Source of the DNA: Bacteroidota bacterium
Lineage (GTDB): Bacteria > Bacteroidota > Bacteroidia > Chitinophagales > Chitinophagaceae
Reading direction: 5' to 3'
DNA length: 64,000 nucleotides
Assembly: GCA_023386235.1 (NCBI GenBank)
Contig: JAEWKC010000001.1
Location: 1-64,000, forward strand
Both the position numbers and the translations under genes were made by a program. Positions 44,372-53,460 of this stretch are shown in pieces (the stretch's first letter is position 1; the number at the start of each line of letters is the position of its first letter). Below the pieces are notes generated by a model. That model ran no database searches, had not been told where the DNA came from, and saw only the letters and a list, made by a program, of their open reading frames with translations.

Positions 44372-45655
44372 TTAATACACTATCACCTGCCAGAAATCTT
44401 CTTTTTTCAAATATTTTTCGGCCATTTCTTGAATATCCTGTGCCGATATGTTTTTTATAATGTCGATGGTTCTGTAAAAATAATCATCGTCTAAGCCGTT
44501 GAGTATATAGTTTTTCCATCGGTTCATAATTTCAAAAGGCCCGTCCAGTTCTGCAAGTGTGGTGCCTATCAGGTAGTTTTTCACCATCAGCAATTCATCT
44601 TCTTCCACCTTAGTATGGATAAGCCTTTCGGCTTCTTTCCATATTTCTTCTATGGCAGGCGCTATTACGTTTCTTCCCGCTTCGGTAGATATGACCAATG
44701 CCGTTTCCTGAATATGATTCTGAATGTAACTGTGGATACCGTAAGTGTAGCCTTTTTCTTCTCGTATATTACTCATGAGTCTTGAGCTGAAATATCCGCC
44801 GAATAAGGTATTCATCACTTGCGCTTTCACATAGTCGGGCGAGTGCCGGTTTGGAAAATGCCTGGCTATTCTTAATGAACCCTGCACGGCATTTTTATCA
44901 TTAATAATTACCTGTGATTTTTCAGCAGCAGATTGAATGTCGTAATGGAACTCGAGAGTGGAAGGGGCAGCGATTACAAATGGTAAATCTCCAAAAGTAT
45001 TGTCTAATATGGCTTCCAGGTTATCGGGTAAATAACCGGATACAAATAATATACAATTGCCTTTGGTATAATGCTGCACGTAGAAATCCAATATATCTTC
45101 TCTTGTGAGCTCATCGAAAGCCTCGTTGGTAGTATATTTCCCGTATGGGTGATAAAAGCCATAAATGTTTTTATCAATCATTCTGTTGGCTACAAATTCG
45201 GCTTTGGTAAGATTTACTTTTAGCTTTTGTTTGGCGTTGTTTCTATAAATATCTAATTCTTCCTGCGCAAAAACTGAATCTGTTACTATCTCTGCAACCG
45301 CGGGCAATAGTGTTTCCGCGTGTTTGGTGAGGCAGTGCAAAGAAAGGGTAGCCGTTTCGTTATAGCATCTTCTCTCTAAAAAAGCGCCGTAATAATCAAA
45401 GAATTCATTCAACTCAAAAGCGGATTGTTGCTTTGTACCATTCTTTAGCAAAAAGTTGGTAGATGCCGCCAGCAGATTTTTGTGTTCAATGCTATTGCCT
45501 GCAAAAAATACCAGTTCTATACCCAGCACTTCTTCTTTGCCTGCCTGCAATGTGTATACCGGCACGCCATTTTTAAGCTTAAAATGATTGTATGGCTTTA
45601 GTTGTAAATTAAAATCTATACCATTATATATAACGGGTCTTATTTTTCTGTCCAT
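44372..45655 (-). CDS. M16 peptidase homologue, inactive-type subunit
   Basis: A 427-aa M16B-family protein without the zinc site: the expected HxxEH position reads AASTNFLLKNGT (about 63-74). The C-terminal substrate-binding Arg/Tyr pair is kept (REEKGYTYGIHSY). The upstream gene encodes the active half and overlaps it by 16 bases, which points to coupled translation and a heterodimer, as in PqqL-type or mitochondrial-processing-peptidase-like pairs. Role: degradation of small periplasmic or cytoplasmic peptides; no signal peptide is evident. No terminator was found after it. Confidence 0.9.
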   Translation of the reverse strand: MDRKIRPVIYNGIDFNLQLKPYNHFKLKNGVPVYTLQAGKEEVLGIELVFFAGNSIEHKNLLAASTNFLLKNGTKQQSAFELNEFFDYYGAFLERRCYNETATLSLHCLTKHAETLLPAVAEIVTDSVFAQEELDIYRNNAKQKLKVNLTKAEFVANRMIDKNIYGFYHPYGKYTTNEAFDELTREDILDFYVQHYTKGNCILFVSGYLPDNLEAILDNTFGDLPFVIAAPSTLEFHYDIQSAAEKSQVIINDKNAVQGSLRIARHFPNRHSPDYVKAQVMNTLFGGYFSSRLMSNIREEKGYTYGIHSYIQNHIQETALVISTEAGRNVIAPAIEEIWKEAERLIHTKVEEDELLMVKNYLIGTTLAELDGPFEIMNRWKNYILNGLDDDYFYRTIDIIKNISAQDIQEMAEKYLKKEDFWQVIVY

Positions 45656-46902
45656 TCGTTTTTGTGCAATTGTTGAGAGTAATATTTAAGCGTACAGGAA
45701 TTTTCTTCTCTGAATATTTCGCGGGCATAATCCTGTACTTCTTTATGTGTAATGGAAAAATAATTATCCAATTCTTTATTGATAAGATCGGCATCACCTA
45801 ACAGTTCGTAGAAAGCCAGGCTATTGGCTCTGTTCATGATGCTCATGTCTTCAAAGTGAATAAGACTTTCGGTTTTGTTCTTTACCTTATTCAATTCTTT
45901 TTCTTCAAATTCTACAATGAATTTTTGTATTTCTTCTTCAATCGCTTTTTCTGTCTGTTCCATAGTCACGTTTTTGAGCAGTCTTGCTTCTATTGTAAGC
46001 AGGCCTTTATCTACGGTGCCCAGGTGATAGCAGGCGACAGAAGAGCACAGCTGTTTTGTTTTTACCAGGCTTTCGTGCAACCGCGACGAAATGCTTCCGC
46101 CCAACATTTCTGTAATTAAATCGGCTATGTAGTATCCTCTGTTCAGCCTTTCTGCAATGTGCCATACTTTAAACAGCGCGTCTACCGGTACATCTCTGTA
46201 CACCTTTTGTTCTTTATGAGCTAGTTGAATGGGCTCTACAGGAAGCGCGCGCAAATATTTTTCGCCACCTGCAATAGGTTCAAACCATTTCTCAGCAAGG
46301 GTTTTCACATGTTGCGTTTGTACATTGCCGGCTACTACAAGAATAGCGTTTGCCGGGGTATAGAACTTTTTAAAAAACGCTACTACATCCGGCATTGCAG
46401 CCTGTTCTACATGTGCTAATTCTTTGCCGATGGTTTGCCACTTATATGGGTGAACAGTGTAAGCCATTTCGCGTAAAAGTTGCCATACGTCGCCATAAGG
46501 CTTGTTGATATAGTGTTCTTTAAACTCTTCACAAACCACTTTTTTTTGCACTTCCAGGCTTTTCTTAGAAAATGCCAGACTTAGCATTCTGTCGCTCTCA
46601 AGCCAGAATGCGGTTTCAATATTTTCTGCCGGTATCTGGCAATAATAATTGGTATAATCATTGGTTGTGTAAGCATTGTTTTCTCCGCCTGCCAGTTGCA
46701 AAGGTTCATCATAGTCGGGAATGTGAATGCTTCCGCCAAACATCAGGTGCTCAAACAAATGTGCGAAGCCCGTTTTAGCGGCGTCTTCATCTTTAGCGCC
46801 TACATTGTACAGTACATTTACAACCGCTACAGGTGTGGAATCGTCTTCATGCACTAAAACGCGCAAGCCGTTTTTCAATACGAATCTTGTAAAATCTATC
46901 AT
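45640..46902 (-). CDS. M16 zinc peptidase, active subunit
   Basis: A 420-aa M16B metallopeptidase with an intact HxxEH (HLFEHLMF, about residues 47-54) and the downstream zinc-binding Glu (about 124, VCEEFKEH). It opens FTRFVLKNGLRVLVHEDDST, the usual M16 N-terminal strand. The partner gene begins 16 bases before its stop codon, so both subunits are made together and probably assemble into a clam-shell dimer. A near-consensus promoter is at 46922-46952. Confidence 0.93.
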   Translation of the reverse strand: MIDFTRFVLKNGLRVLVHEDDSTPVAVVNVLYNVGAKDEDAAKTGFAHLFEHLMFGGSIHIPDYDEPLQLAGGENNAYTTNDYTNYYCQIPAENIETAFWLESDRMLSLAFSKKSLEVQKKVVCEEFKEHYINKPYGDVWQLLREMAYTVHPYKWQTIGKELAHVEQAAMPDVVAFFKKFYTPANAILVVAGNVQTQHVKTLAEKWFEPIAGGEKYLRALPVEPIQLAHKEQKVYRDVPVDALFKVWHIAERLNRGYYIADLITEMLGGSISSRLHESLVKTKQLCSSVACYHLGTVDKGLLTIEARLLKNVTMEQTEKAIEEEIQKFIVEFEEKELNKVKNKTESLIHFEDMSIMNRANSLAFYELLGDADLINKELDNYFSITHKEVQDYAREIFREENSCTLKYYSQQLHKNEWTEK

Positions 46903-46921
46903 CTCAAAAACAAATTGGGCT

Positions 46922-46952
46922 GCAATTTACTATTAAAATAAGGATATTCAAA
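46922..46952 (-). promoter_or_regulatory. Promoter TTTG-N19-TAAATTGC of the M16 pair
   Basis: On the minus strand TTTG (46949-46952), exactly 19 bases, then TAAATTGC (46922-46929), which matches six of eight in the -7 box. The ATG is 19 bases downstream. Confidence 0.5.
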
Positions 46953-47097
46953 TTTGATAAATGGTTCGCTTATTAGCGGGACAATAATAAAATAAATATT
47001 GCTTCAGAAATATATTATAAAGTTGCAGTTGACTATGAATGGGTTGGTGGCGGTAAGTGTTGGCATTGTACTTGTGGTTTTAAATAAAAGTAGAATT

Positions 47098-48072
47098 ATG
47101 ATGAGTACTGTATTTTTAAATTTTCGTTTGCTGTTGTTATTTTCTTTTTTTCCTGTTTTTATTATAGGTTGCAAAAAAGCAGAGCAGCGCGATAATCCTG
47201 ATGACAATAAAGTATATACTTTGCAAAAAGAAGAGCTTAATGTGGCTTACGGAAGCCACCCATTGCAAAAAATGGATATTTATTTTCCCGATGGTTTTAA
47301 TGAGAATACACCCGTTGTATTTGTTATTCATGGCGGCGGTTTTATTGCAGGCACTAAGGAAAATTTTACCACTCAGGCAAAGATGTACATGTCAAAGGGC
47401 TTTGTTACAGTGAATCTGAGCCACCGTTTGGTAGATGCTACAGGGCTGGACAGGATGCCTCCACTACGTATTAATTCTGCTATAAAAGTGACCGATGAAG
47501 TAGCGGATGTAGCCGCTGCCGTGGAAAAGTATAAATCACTCGCATCGGGGTATGGCTCAGGCACCGCCAGAATGTACATGGTCGGACACAGTGCCGGGGG
47601 TACCTTGGCAATGTTGTACGTACAGGGAGATAAAAATACCAATAAGCAGGTCAAGGCATCTGCCAACCTCGCCGGGTTAGCCAATCTCACGCTTTCCGAA
47701 GAGTTGTATAGCAATCCGCCACAGCACGAGTACTGGCCAAATATTAAAGAACTGCTCTACCGCCTTACCGGCGAAGAACCGATTGCTTCAAATGCGTTGA
47801 GCCTGATGGCTATATCACCCAACTGGGTATCTTCATTACATAAGCCCGGAATGCCAAATATTACCGTGATGTCCAATACCAATGATAAGGATCTGCGTTT
47901 CGAACCTTATTTCAATACCATTGATGACGCCCGAAAGTACGACCGAGAATTAAAATCCAGAGGAGTAAGAAGTGAATTTATTATAATGGATACCGATCAT
48001 GGATTTGGCCGTAATCCCGGAGATTGGGAAAAAGCCATCAAATATACCACTGATTTTTTCAGAAAAAATTAA
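47098..48072 (+). CDS. Alpha/beta-hydrolase lipoprotein (esterase-like)
   Basis: About 324 aa from ATG 47098 (or 47101), starting MMSTVFLNFRLLLLFSFF and ending its signal in FIIGCKKAE, a lipobox Cys. The frame is open further upstream only from a TTG and lacks a better signal. Core motifs are HGGGF (oxyanion hole, about residues 79-83), GHSAGG (nucleophile Ser, about 160-165) and TDHGFGRN with the catalytic His near the C-terminus. It resembles the HSL/carboxylesterase group. The substrate is unknown; a role in acyl-group removal at the cell envelope is plausible. The intergenic repeat cluster follows. Confidence 0.85.
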   Translation: MMSTVFLNFRLLLLFSFFPVFIIGCKKAEQRDNPDDNKVYTLQKEELNVAYGSHPLQKMDIYFPDGFNENTPVVFVIHGGGFIAGTKENFTTQAKMYMSKGFVTVNLSHRLVDATGLDRMPPLRINSAIKVTDEVADVAAAVEKYKSLASGYGSGTARMYMVGHSAGGTLAMLYVQGDKNTNKQVKASANLAGLANLTLSEELYSNPPQHEYWPNIKELLYRLTGEEPIASNALSLMAISPNWVSSLHKPGMPNITVMSNTNDKDLRFEPYFNTIDDARKYDRELKSRGVRSEFIIMDTDHGFGRNPGDWEKAIKYTTDFFRKN

Positions 48073-48078
48073 TTCTTC

Positions 48079-48392
48079 TTTTTGTCATGAAGGCTGTTTC
48101 AAAAGTTTTGAAAACCGCTGGTCATGCTAAGCAAAGCGAAAGATCTAACTAATTATATAATAATTTAGATCCTTCATTTTATTCAGGATAACAGTATTTT
48201 TGAGACAACCTAATATACAATTTTTGTCATGGTGAGTCTCGTTTGAAACGAGAAAGCATCTATATTTCTCTGTTTAGATCCTTCATTTTATTTAGGATGA
48301 TAGTTTTTGAGACAACCTCAAAATACAACCTTTGTCATGCTGAGTAAAGCGAAGCATCTGTATTCAGAATGACAGCATTTTGAGGCAACTTC
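48079..48392. repeat. Cluster of GTCATG-type dispersed repeats, three units
   Basis: Three related units lie at about 48120-48210, 48221-48319 and 48330-48392, plus a short start at 48079-48104. Shared modules are TTTTGTCATGxTGAG, GCGAAAGATCT/GCGAAGCATCT, AGATCCTTCATTTTATTCAG and GTTTTTGAGACAACC. Units 1 and 2 share 28 of 30 bases in the AGATCCTTCATT segment. Unit 2 contains the palindrome TCTCGTTTGAAACGAGA (48236-48252). In unit 3 GTCAT and ATGAC invert around a short spacer. Similar GTCATGCTGAG sequences are frequent between genes in Bacteroidota. The rest of 48393-48602 is AT-rich with no gene. Confidence 0.7.
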
Positions 48393-48602
48393 GTTCACCA
48401 TAAGCAGGGAATTAACCTGCCGGCTATTTTTAAATAAATGCGATGTTATTATTACAAATTATTCAAATCGTCTCAATCTATATTCATTTTGTCTCAAATA
48501 ATGCCTGTTGAACAAAAAAAACAGCATTAACTTATTTTTTTGAAGTAACTTAACATTTTTATTTATTTTTATGACCAAAAATTTACTTATTACAACAGAA
48601 AT

Positions 48603-49262
48603 ATGGAAAGAAGAGAAGCGGTAAAGAATATGGCATTGGCTTTGGGAATTGCTGTATCCGCTCCCACGATTAGCGCGTTGTTCGGCGGCTGCCGTTCAGA
48701 AAATAAACAGAATCAAATTGCCTTTACTGCCGATGAGGAGTTATTGATAGGTGAAATAGCTGACACCATTTTACCCGAAACTTCTACGCCCGGCGCTAAA
48801 GCCGCAGGCGTGGCACCGTTCATTGTAATGATGGTAAATGACTGCTATGCCGCCGAAGATCAAAGAAAATTTATAAGAGGCCTGCGAAAGGTAGACAGGA
48901 TCGCGCAGCGAAAATTCAATAATAAATTTACTGCTCTTTCAGAAGCGGAAAGAAACGCTCTTATAAAGCAATTGGCAGAAGATACTATCAAATACAGAAG
49001 AGAACAAGAGGAGCTTTCTTCTACCGAGCTTAAAAACGTTGATCCGCGTGGAGCCGATGCGGCCAATAACCGCGTACCGAAAGGAGAGGAAGAAGATGAT
49101 AAATCTGAATCGCACTTTTTCCCTATAATGCACGAATTGACATTGTTAGGTTATTTTACCTCAGAAGCGGGCAGCACCAAAGCATTGGAATATGTGCCGT
49201 TGCCTGCTGCATTTGAACCTTGTATTGATATGCAACCCGAACAAAGAGGCTGGGCCCTGTAA
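48603..49262 (+). CDS. Gluconate 2-dehydrogenase subunit 3 family protein
   Basis: A 219-aa small subunit that escorts a GMC flavoprotein through the Tat pathway. The N-terminus MERREAVKNMALALG carries twin arginines and a hydrophobic stretch ending in LFGGC, so a Tat-exported lipoprotein is predicted. TADEELLIGEIADTILPETSTPGAKAAGV is the family signature. The C-terminus ends AAFEPCIDMQPEQRGWAL. The GMC gene starts 13 bases after its stop, so the pair is co-translated. Known relatives form heterodimeric sugar or gluconate dehydrogenases linked to cytochrome c. Confidence 0.88.
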   Translation: MERREAVKNMALALGIAVSAPTISALFGGCRSENKQNQIAFTADEELLIGEIADTILPETSTPGAKAAGVAPFIVMMVNDCYAAEDQRKFIRGLRKVDRIAQRKFNNKFTALSEAERNALIKQLAEDTIKYRREQEELSSTELKNVDPRGADAANNRVPKGEEEDDKSESHFFPIMHELTLLGYFTSEAGSTKALEYVPLPAAFEPCIDMQPEQRGWAL

Positions 49263-49275
49263 ACGAAAAAATATT

Positions 49276-50955
49276 ATGAGTAATACATACGATGCTATAG
49301 TTATTGGTTCCGGAATCAGCGGTGGCTGGGCGGCCAAAGAACTGGCCGAAAAAGGATTAAAGGTGATTATGCTGGAAAGAGGCAGGAACATCGAGCATCC
49401 GGGAGGCTATGAAACGGCTAATAAACATCCGTGGGAATTTCAGCACAGAGGAAGACTTACTGTTGCTCAGAGAGATTCGCATCCCGTGCAGATAAGAGAC
49501 TATCCTTATTCTGAATACAACGAAAGCTTTTGGGTAAATGACCTGGAAAATCCATACACCGAAACCAAAAGATTCGACTGGTACAGAGGCCATCATGTAG
49601 GTGGCCGATCGCTTATGTGGGGCAGGCAAAGCTATCGTTTGAGCGATTTGAATTTTGAAGAAAATGCTAAACAGGGAATTGCCATTGACTGGCCAATCAG
49701 ATACAAAGATCTGGCTCCGTGGTATGATTATGTAGAGAAATTTGCAGGGATATCCGGCAAAGACGAAAATTTTCCTCATTTCCCTAATAGTGTTTTTCAG
49801 CCCGCGATGGCCCTCAATTGTGTAGAGGAAGATCTAAGAAACAAAATAAAGGAAAAGTATAAAGGCCTGAGATTAATAACCAATGCCCGCATTGCCAATC
49901 TTACGGAAGACCTGCCGGGAAGAACAAAATGCCAGTATAGAAATCTGTGCAGCAGGGGATGCCCGTTTGGCGCCTACTTCAGTACGCAGTCTTCTACATT
50001 GCCGGCTGCTATGGCTACAGGCAATCTTACTTTGAGACCTTTTTCAATAGTAAATTCCATTATTTACGATAAAGATAAAAAACGCGCTACGGGTGTAAGG
50101 ATTATTGATGCCGAAACCAATGAAACCATTGAGTTTTACAGTAAAATTATTTTTGTAAATGCTTCCACATTAGGCACGGCATTTATTTTACTCAACTCTG
50201 TTTCCGATACTTTCCCCAATGGCTTAGGCAACTCCAGCGGGCAATTGGGGCACAATCTTATGGATCATCATTTCAGATGTGGTGCTTCGGGCACACCAGA
50301 AGGGTTTGATGACAAATATTATTCCGGCAGAAGACCATCGGGTGGTGTGTTTATTCCCCGATACAGAAATATAGGAAATGATAAAAGAGATTACCTGCGT
50401 GGTTTTGGCTACCAGGGAGGCGCCAGCAGGGGCAACTGGAAAAGACATATTGCAGAGTTTGGTATAGGCGGCAGTTTTAAAGATGAGCTTTCCAAACCCG
50501 GACCCTGGTCTATGGGGCTGGGTGGTTTTGGAGAAATGCTGCCTTATTATGAAAATAAAGTTACTATTGATAATTCAAAGAAAGATAAATGGGGTCAGGC
50601 GGTTTTAAACATCGATTGCGAGTTCAAAGAAAATGAAAAGAAAATGCGCGTAGACATGATGAATGATGCCGCTGAAATGCTGGAAGCCGCGGGCTTAAAG
50701 GATGTGCATACCTATGATGGCGGCTCATTTCCGGGTATGGCGATACACGAAATGGGAATTGCCAGAATGGGCAATGACCCTAAAACGTCTGTATTGAATA
50801 AATGGAATCAGATGCACGATGTGCCTAATGTGTTTGTTACAGATGGCTCTTGCATGACATCGTCTGCATCACAAAATCCGTCTTTAACCTACATGGCGCT
50901 TACGGCCAGAGCCTGTGATTATGCGGTAAAGGAGCTGAAAAAGGTGAATATTTAA
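49276..50955 (+). CDS. GMC oxidoreductase, sugar-dehydrogenase large subunit
   Basis: A 559-aa FAD flavoprotein starting MSNTYDAIVIGSGISGGWAA at 49276; the frame opens earlier but overlaps the small-subunit gene. The Rossmann GxGxxG is in IGSGISGGW. The Cys-rich stretch CQYRNLCSRGC and the C-terminal SASQNPSLTYMALTARACDY (catalytic His/Asn region) place it with gluconate/glucoside 3-dehydrogenase-type GMC enzymes. It has no signal of its own and is expected to ride through Tat on the small subunit. Proposed role: oxidation of glycosides at C3, feeding the DUF1080 hydrolase encoded downstream. The exact substrate is inferred from context. Confidence 0.9.
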   Translation: MSNTYDAIVIGSGISGGWAAKELAEKGLKVIMLERGRNIEHPGGYETANKHPWEFQHRGRLTVAQRDSHPVQIRDYPYSEYNESFWVNDLENPYTETKRFDWYRGHHVGGRSLMWGRQSYRLSDLNFEENAKQGIAIDWPIRYKDLAPWYDYVEKFAGISGKDENFPHFPNSVFQPAMALNCVEEDLRNKIKEKYKGLRLITNARIANLTEDLPGRTKCQYRNLCSRGCPFGAYFSTQSSTLPAAMATGNLTLRPFSIVNSIIYDKDKKRATGVRIIDAETNETIEFYSKIIFVNASTLGTAFILLNSVSDTFPNGLGNSSGQLGHNLMDHHFRCGASGTPEGFDDKYYSGRRPSGGVFIPRYRNIGNDKRDYLRGFGYQGGASRGNWKRHIAEFGIGGSFKDELSKPGPWSMGLGGFGEMLPYYENKVTIDNSKKDKWGQAVLNIDCEFKENEKKMRVDMMNDAAEMLEAAGLKDVHTYDGGSFPGMAIHEMGIARMGNDPKTSVLNKWNQMHDVPNVFVTDGSCMTSSASQNPSLTYMALTARACDYAVKELKKVNI

Positions 50956-51090
50956 CTAAAAATGATATTTTTTTACAAATAATGACCTTTTTATCTTTAA
51001 AAGATAGTAAATTTATGGCTGATTTTTCTCTAACTTAAATGATTTTGTCTCTAATTAAATAATATCTTCAATCAAATAAAAATTACAAGT

Positions 51091-52563
51091 ATGTCAAAAA
51101 AAGTTTCTCGCAAAAAATTTTTACAAGCAGGTTCTTTGGCTGCTGCAGGAGTTGTCATAGCTCCATCTACAATTTTAGGTAAGTCTCACGGACACACTTC
51201 TCCAAGCGATAAGCTTAATATCGCGGGTATTGGAGTAGGAGGAATGGGCTTTGCTAATTTAAAACAAATGGAATCTCAAAATATCGTAGGCCTCTGCGAT
51301 GTAGACTGGAAATACAGCCAGCGTGTTTTTGAGCATTATCCCAATGCAAAAAAATATAAAGATTATAGAAAAATGTATGATGAAATGGGTAAATCCATTG
51401 ACGCGATCGTAGTAGCTACCGCGGATCATACGCACGCTATAGTTTCTGCCGATGCCATGACAATGGGCAAGCACGTGTATTTACAAAAGCCACTTACACA
51501 CAGTGTATATGAATCAAGATTGCTTACAAAGCTGTCAGCCAAGCACAGAGTAGCTACGCAAATGGGTAATCAGGGAGCTTCCGGACCCGGCGTAAGACAA
51601 GTGATAGACTGGATTGCCAACGGAGAAATTGGTACAGTAAGAAAAGTAGAAACCTTTACTGACCGTCCTATCTGGCCGCAAGGTTTAGAGCGTCCGGAGC
51701 AATCAATGACTCCACCGTCTACTCTTGACTGGAATTCATTTATAGGGCCCGCTCCAATGCGTCCGTACAACCCGATATACAGCCCGTGGAACTGGCGTGG
51801 CTGGTGGGATTTTGGTACCGGAGCTTTAGGAGATATGGCTTGTCATATCCTGCATCCTGTATTTAAAGGCCTGCAGCTGGGTTATCCTACAAAAGTAGAA
51901 GGTAGCTCTACCATGTTATTGACAGAATCTGCTCCCAACGCAGAAAAAGTAAAATATACTTTCCCTGCCAGAAAAGGTTTGCCAAAAGTAGCCTTCCCGG
52001 AAGTGGATGTATATTGGTACGATGGAGGTATATTGCCGGAAAGACCTAAAGGACTACCTGCAGGCAAAAACCTGAACGACAATGGCGGCGCTTGTATATT
52101 CTACGGCTCAAAAGACACATTGATTTGTGGCTGCTATGGTATGAACCCATACCTGCTGTCTGGCAGAAAACCCGCATCTCCTAAAACACAAAGAGAAATT
52201 ACACTTTCGCACGAAATGGATTGGGTAGAAGCATGTAAAGAAAGCCCGGCAAGCCGCAGAAAGCTTTCTTCTCCATTCAGCGAAGCAGGACCTTTCAATG
52301 AAATGGTAGTAATGGGTGTGTTGGCTGTGCGTTTACAGGGATTAAACCAGGTATTGGATTGGGACGGACCTAACATGCGCTTTACAAATATCCCTAAAGA
52401 TGCTACCATTCGTACCATTATTAAAGACGGATTTAAAATTCATGACGGTCACCCGACATTCGATAAATCTTATACAGAGCCTATCAATGCCAATGCATAC
52501 GCAGAAGAATTGATTAAGCACACTTATCAAAATGGATATAAATTACCAGCTATGCCTGCATAG
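51091..52563 (+). CDS. Gfo/Idh/MocA oxidoreductase, exported
   Basis: A 490-aa NAD(P)-dependent sugar oxidoreductase with a Tat-like leader: MSKKVSRKKFLQAGSLAAAG carries Arg-Lys in place of Arg-Arg. The Rossmann segment LNIAGIGVGGMGFANLKQ (about 43-60) and EKP-like motif LQKPLTHSVYES (about 131-142) define the family; WWDFGTGALGDMACHI resembles the exported Gfo/Idh group that works with DUF1080 hydrolases. It probably oxidises or reduces a sugar at C3 with a tightly bound nicotinamide cofactor, because free NAD is absent from the periplasm. Forty bases before the DUF1080 gene. Part of the 48603-55242 cluster. Confidence 0.88.
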   Translation: MSKKVSRKKFLQAGSLAAAGVVIAPSTILGKSHGHTSPSDKLNIAGIGVGGMGFANLKQMESQNIVGLCDVDWKYSQRVFEHYPNAKKYKDYRKMYDEMGKSIDAIVVATADHTHAIVSADAMTMGKHVYLQKPLTHSVYESRLLTKLSAKHRVATQMGNQGASGPGVRQVIDWIANGEIGTVRKVETFTDRPIWPQGLERPEQSMTPPSTLDWNSFIGPAPMRPYNPIYSPWNWRGWWDFGTGALGDMACHILHPVFKGLQLGYPTKVEGSSTMLLTESAPNAEKVKYTFPARKGLPKVAFPEVDVYWYDGGILPERPKGLPAGKNLNDNGGACIFYGSKDTLICGCYGMNPYLLSGRKPASPKTQREITLSHEMDWVEACKESPASRRKLSSPFSEAGPFNEMVVMGVLAVRLQGLNQVLDWDGPNMRFTNIPKDATIRTIIKDGFKIHDGHPTFDKSYTEPINANAYAEELIKHTYQNGYKLPAMPA

Positions 52564-52603
52564 TCATTTATTCTATAATCATTAAAAAAATAAAGAAATA
52601 AAA

Positions 52604-53389
52604 ATGAAAAAAACAATTGTAGGATTATTCGCTTTAATATCGTTAACTATGCTATCAGCATCATGCAATTCCGCAAATAACAATGGCTCAGCAGACTCTA
52701 CAGCCCAGGATACCAATACTGCTGCTGTAGCAGATGATACCACAGGCTGGGTAACTATTTTTAACGGTACCGATTTTACAGGCTGGCGCGGGTACAACCG
52801 TACCGACATACCTAAAGCCTGGACCATAGAAGACGGTGCTATTAAAATCAACGGCTCAGGAATGGGAGAAGCAGGTGCCAAAGATGGCGGCGATATTATT
52901 TTTGATACCAAGTATAAAAACTTTGAACTCACTTTTGAATGGAAGGTTTCACCAGGAGGTAACAGTGGAGTATTTTATTTAGCTCAGGAAGTTCCTGATA
53001 AGCCCATTTATGAATCTTCACCTGAATACCAAATATTGGATAATGCAAGACATCCAGATGCAAAATTAGGAAAAGACGGAAACCGTCAATCAGCTTCTTT
53101 GTACGACTTGGTACCGGCTAAACCGCAAAATTCTAAACCGGCAGGCGAGTGGAACACAGGCGGCATTTTAGTGTATAAAGGAACTGTGGTACACAAGCAA
53201 AACGGTGAGAATGTAGTAGAATATCATCTATGGACAGACGACTGGAAAAACATGGTGGCCAACAGTAAGTTTAAAGACTGGCCAAACTTCTTGAACGCAG
53301 GTGGCACTAACCAGGAGGGCTACATAGGACTGCAAGACCATGGCGATGATGTATGGTTTAGAAATATCAGGATTAAAGTATTGGATTAA
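52604..53389 (+). CDS. DUF1080 3-keto-glycoside hydrolase lipoprotein
   Basis: A 261-aa lipoprotein (signal ending SASC at about residue 21). After a Ser/Thr/Asp-rich linker the DUF1080 domain (about 47-260) starts WVTIFNGTDFTGWRGYN, then FELTFEWKVSPGGNSGVFYL, SPEYQILDNARHPDAK and GYIGLQDHGDDVWFRNIRIK, all hallmarks. This family is now described as hydrolysing 3-keto-disaccharides and -glycosides by beta-elimination, so it is the key enzyme of the cluster. It is placed between the Gfo/Idh and isomerase genes and closed by a strong terminator, which separates it from the following two genes. Confidence 0.92.
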   Translation: MKKTIVGLFALISLTMLSASCNSANNNGSADSTAQDTNTAAVADDTTGWVTIFNGTDFTGWRGYNRTDIPKAWTIEDGAIKINGSGMGEAGAKDGGDIIFDTKYKNFELTFEWKVSPGGNSGVFYLAQEVPDKPIYESSPEYQILDNARHPDAKLGKDGNRQSASLYDLVPAKPQNSKPAGEWNTGGILVYKGTVVHKQNGENVVEYHLWTDDWKNMVANSKFKDWPNFLNAGGTNQEGYIGLQDHGDDVWFRNIRIKVLD

Positions 53390-53402
53390 TTTTTGTAAAA
53401 AC

Positions 53403-53442
53403 AAAAAAGTGTTGTGACAATATTTTTGCACAACACTTTTTT
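53403..53442 (+). terminator. Terminator after the DUF1080 gene
   Basis: A 14-base perfect stem AAAAAAGTGTTGTG (53403-53416) and CACAACACTTTTTT (53429-53442) with a 12-base loop. It lies 18 bases before the next ATG, so the isomerase genes may be read through at reduced level or from their own promoter. Confidence 0.93.
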
Positions 53443-53460
53443 TAATCAACTTATTACTCA

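Noticed and set aside
48079..48392. CRISPR array
   Set aside because: Units are uneven in length, share several modules and have no constant spacer size or cas genes.
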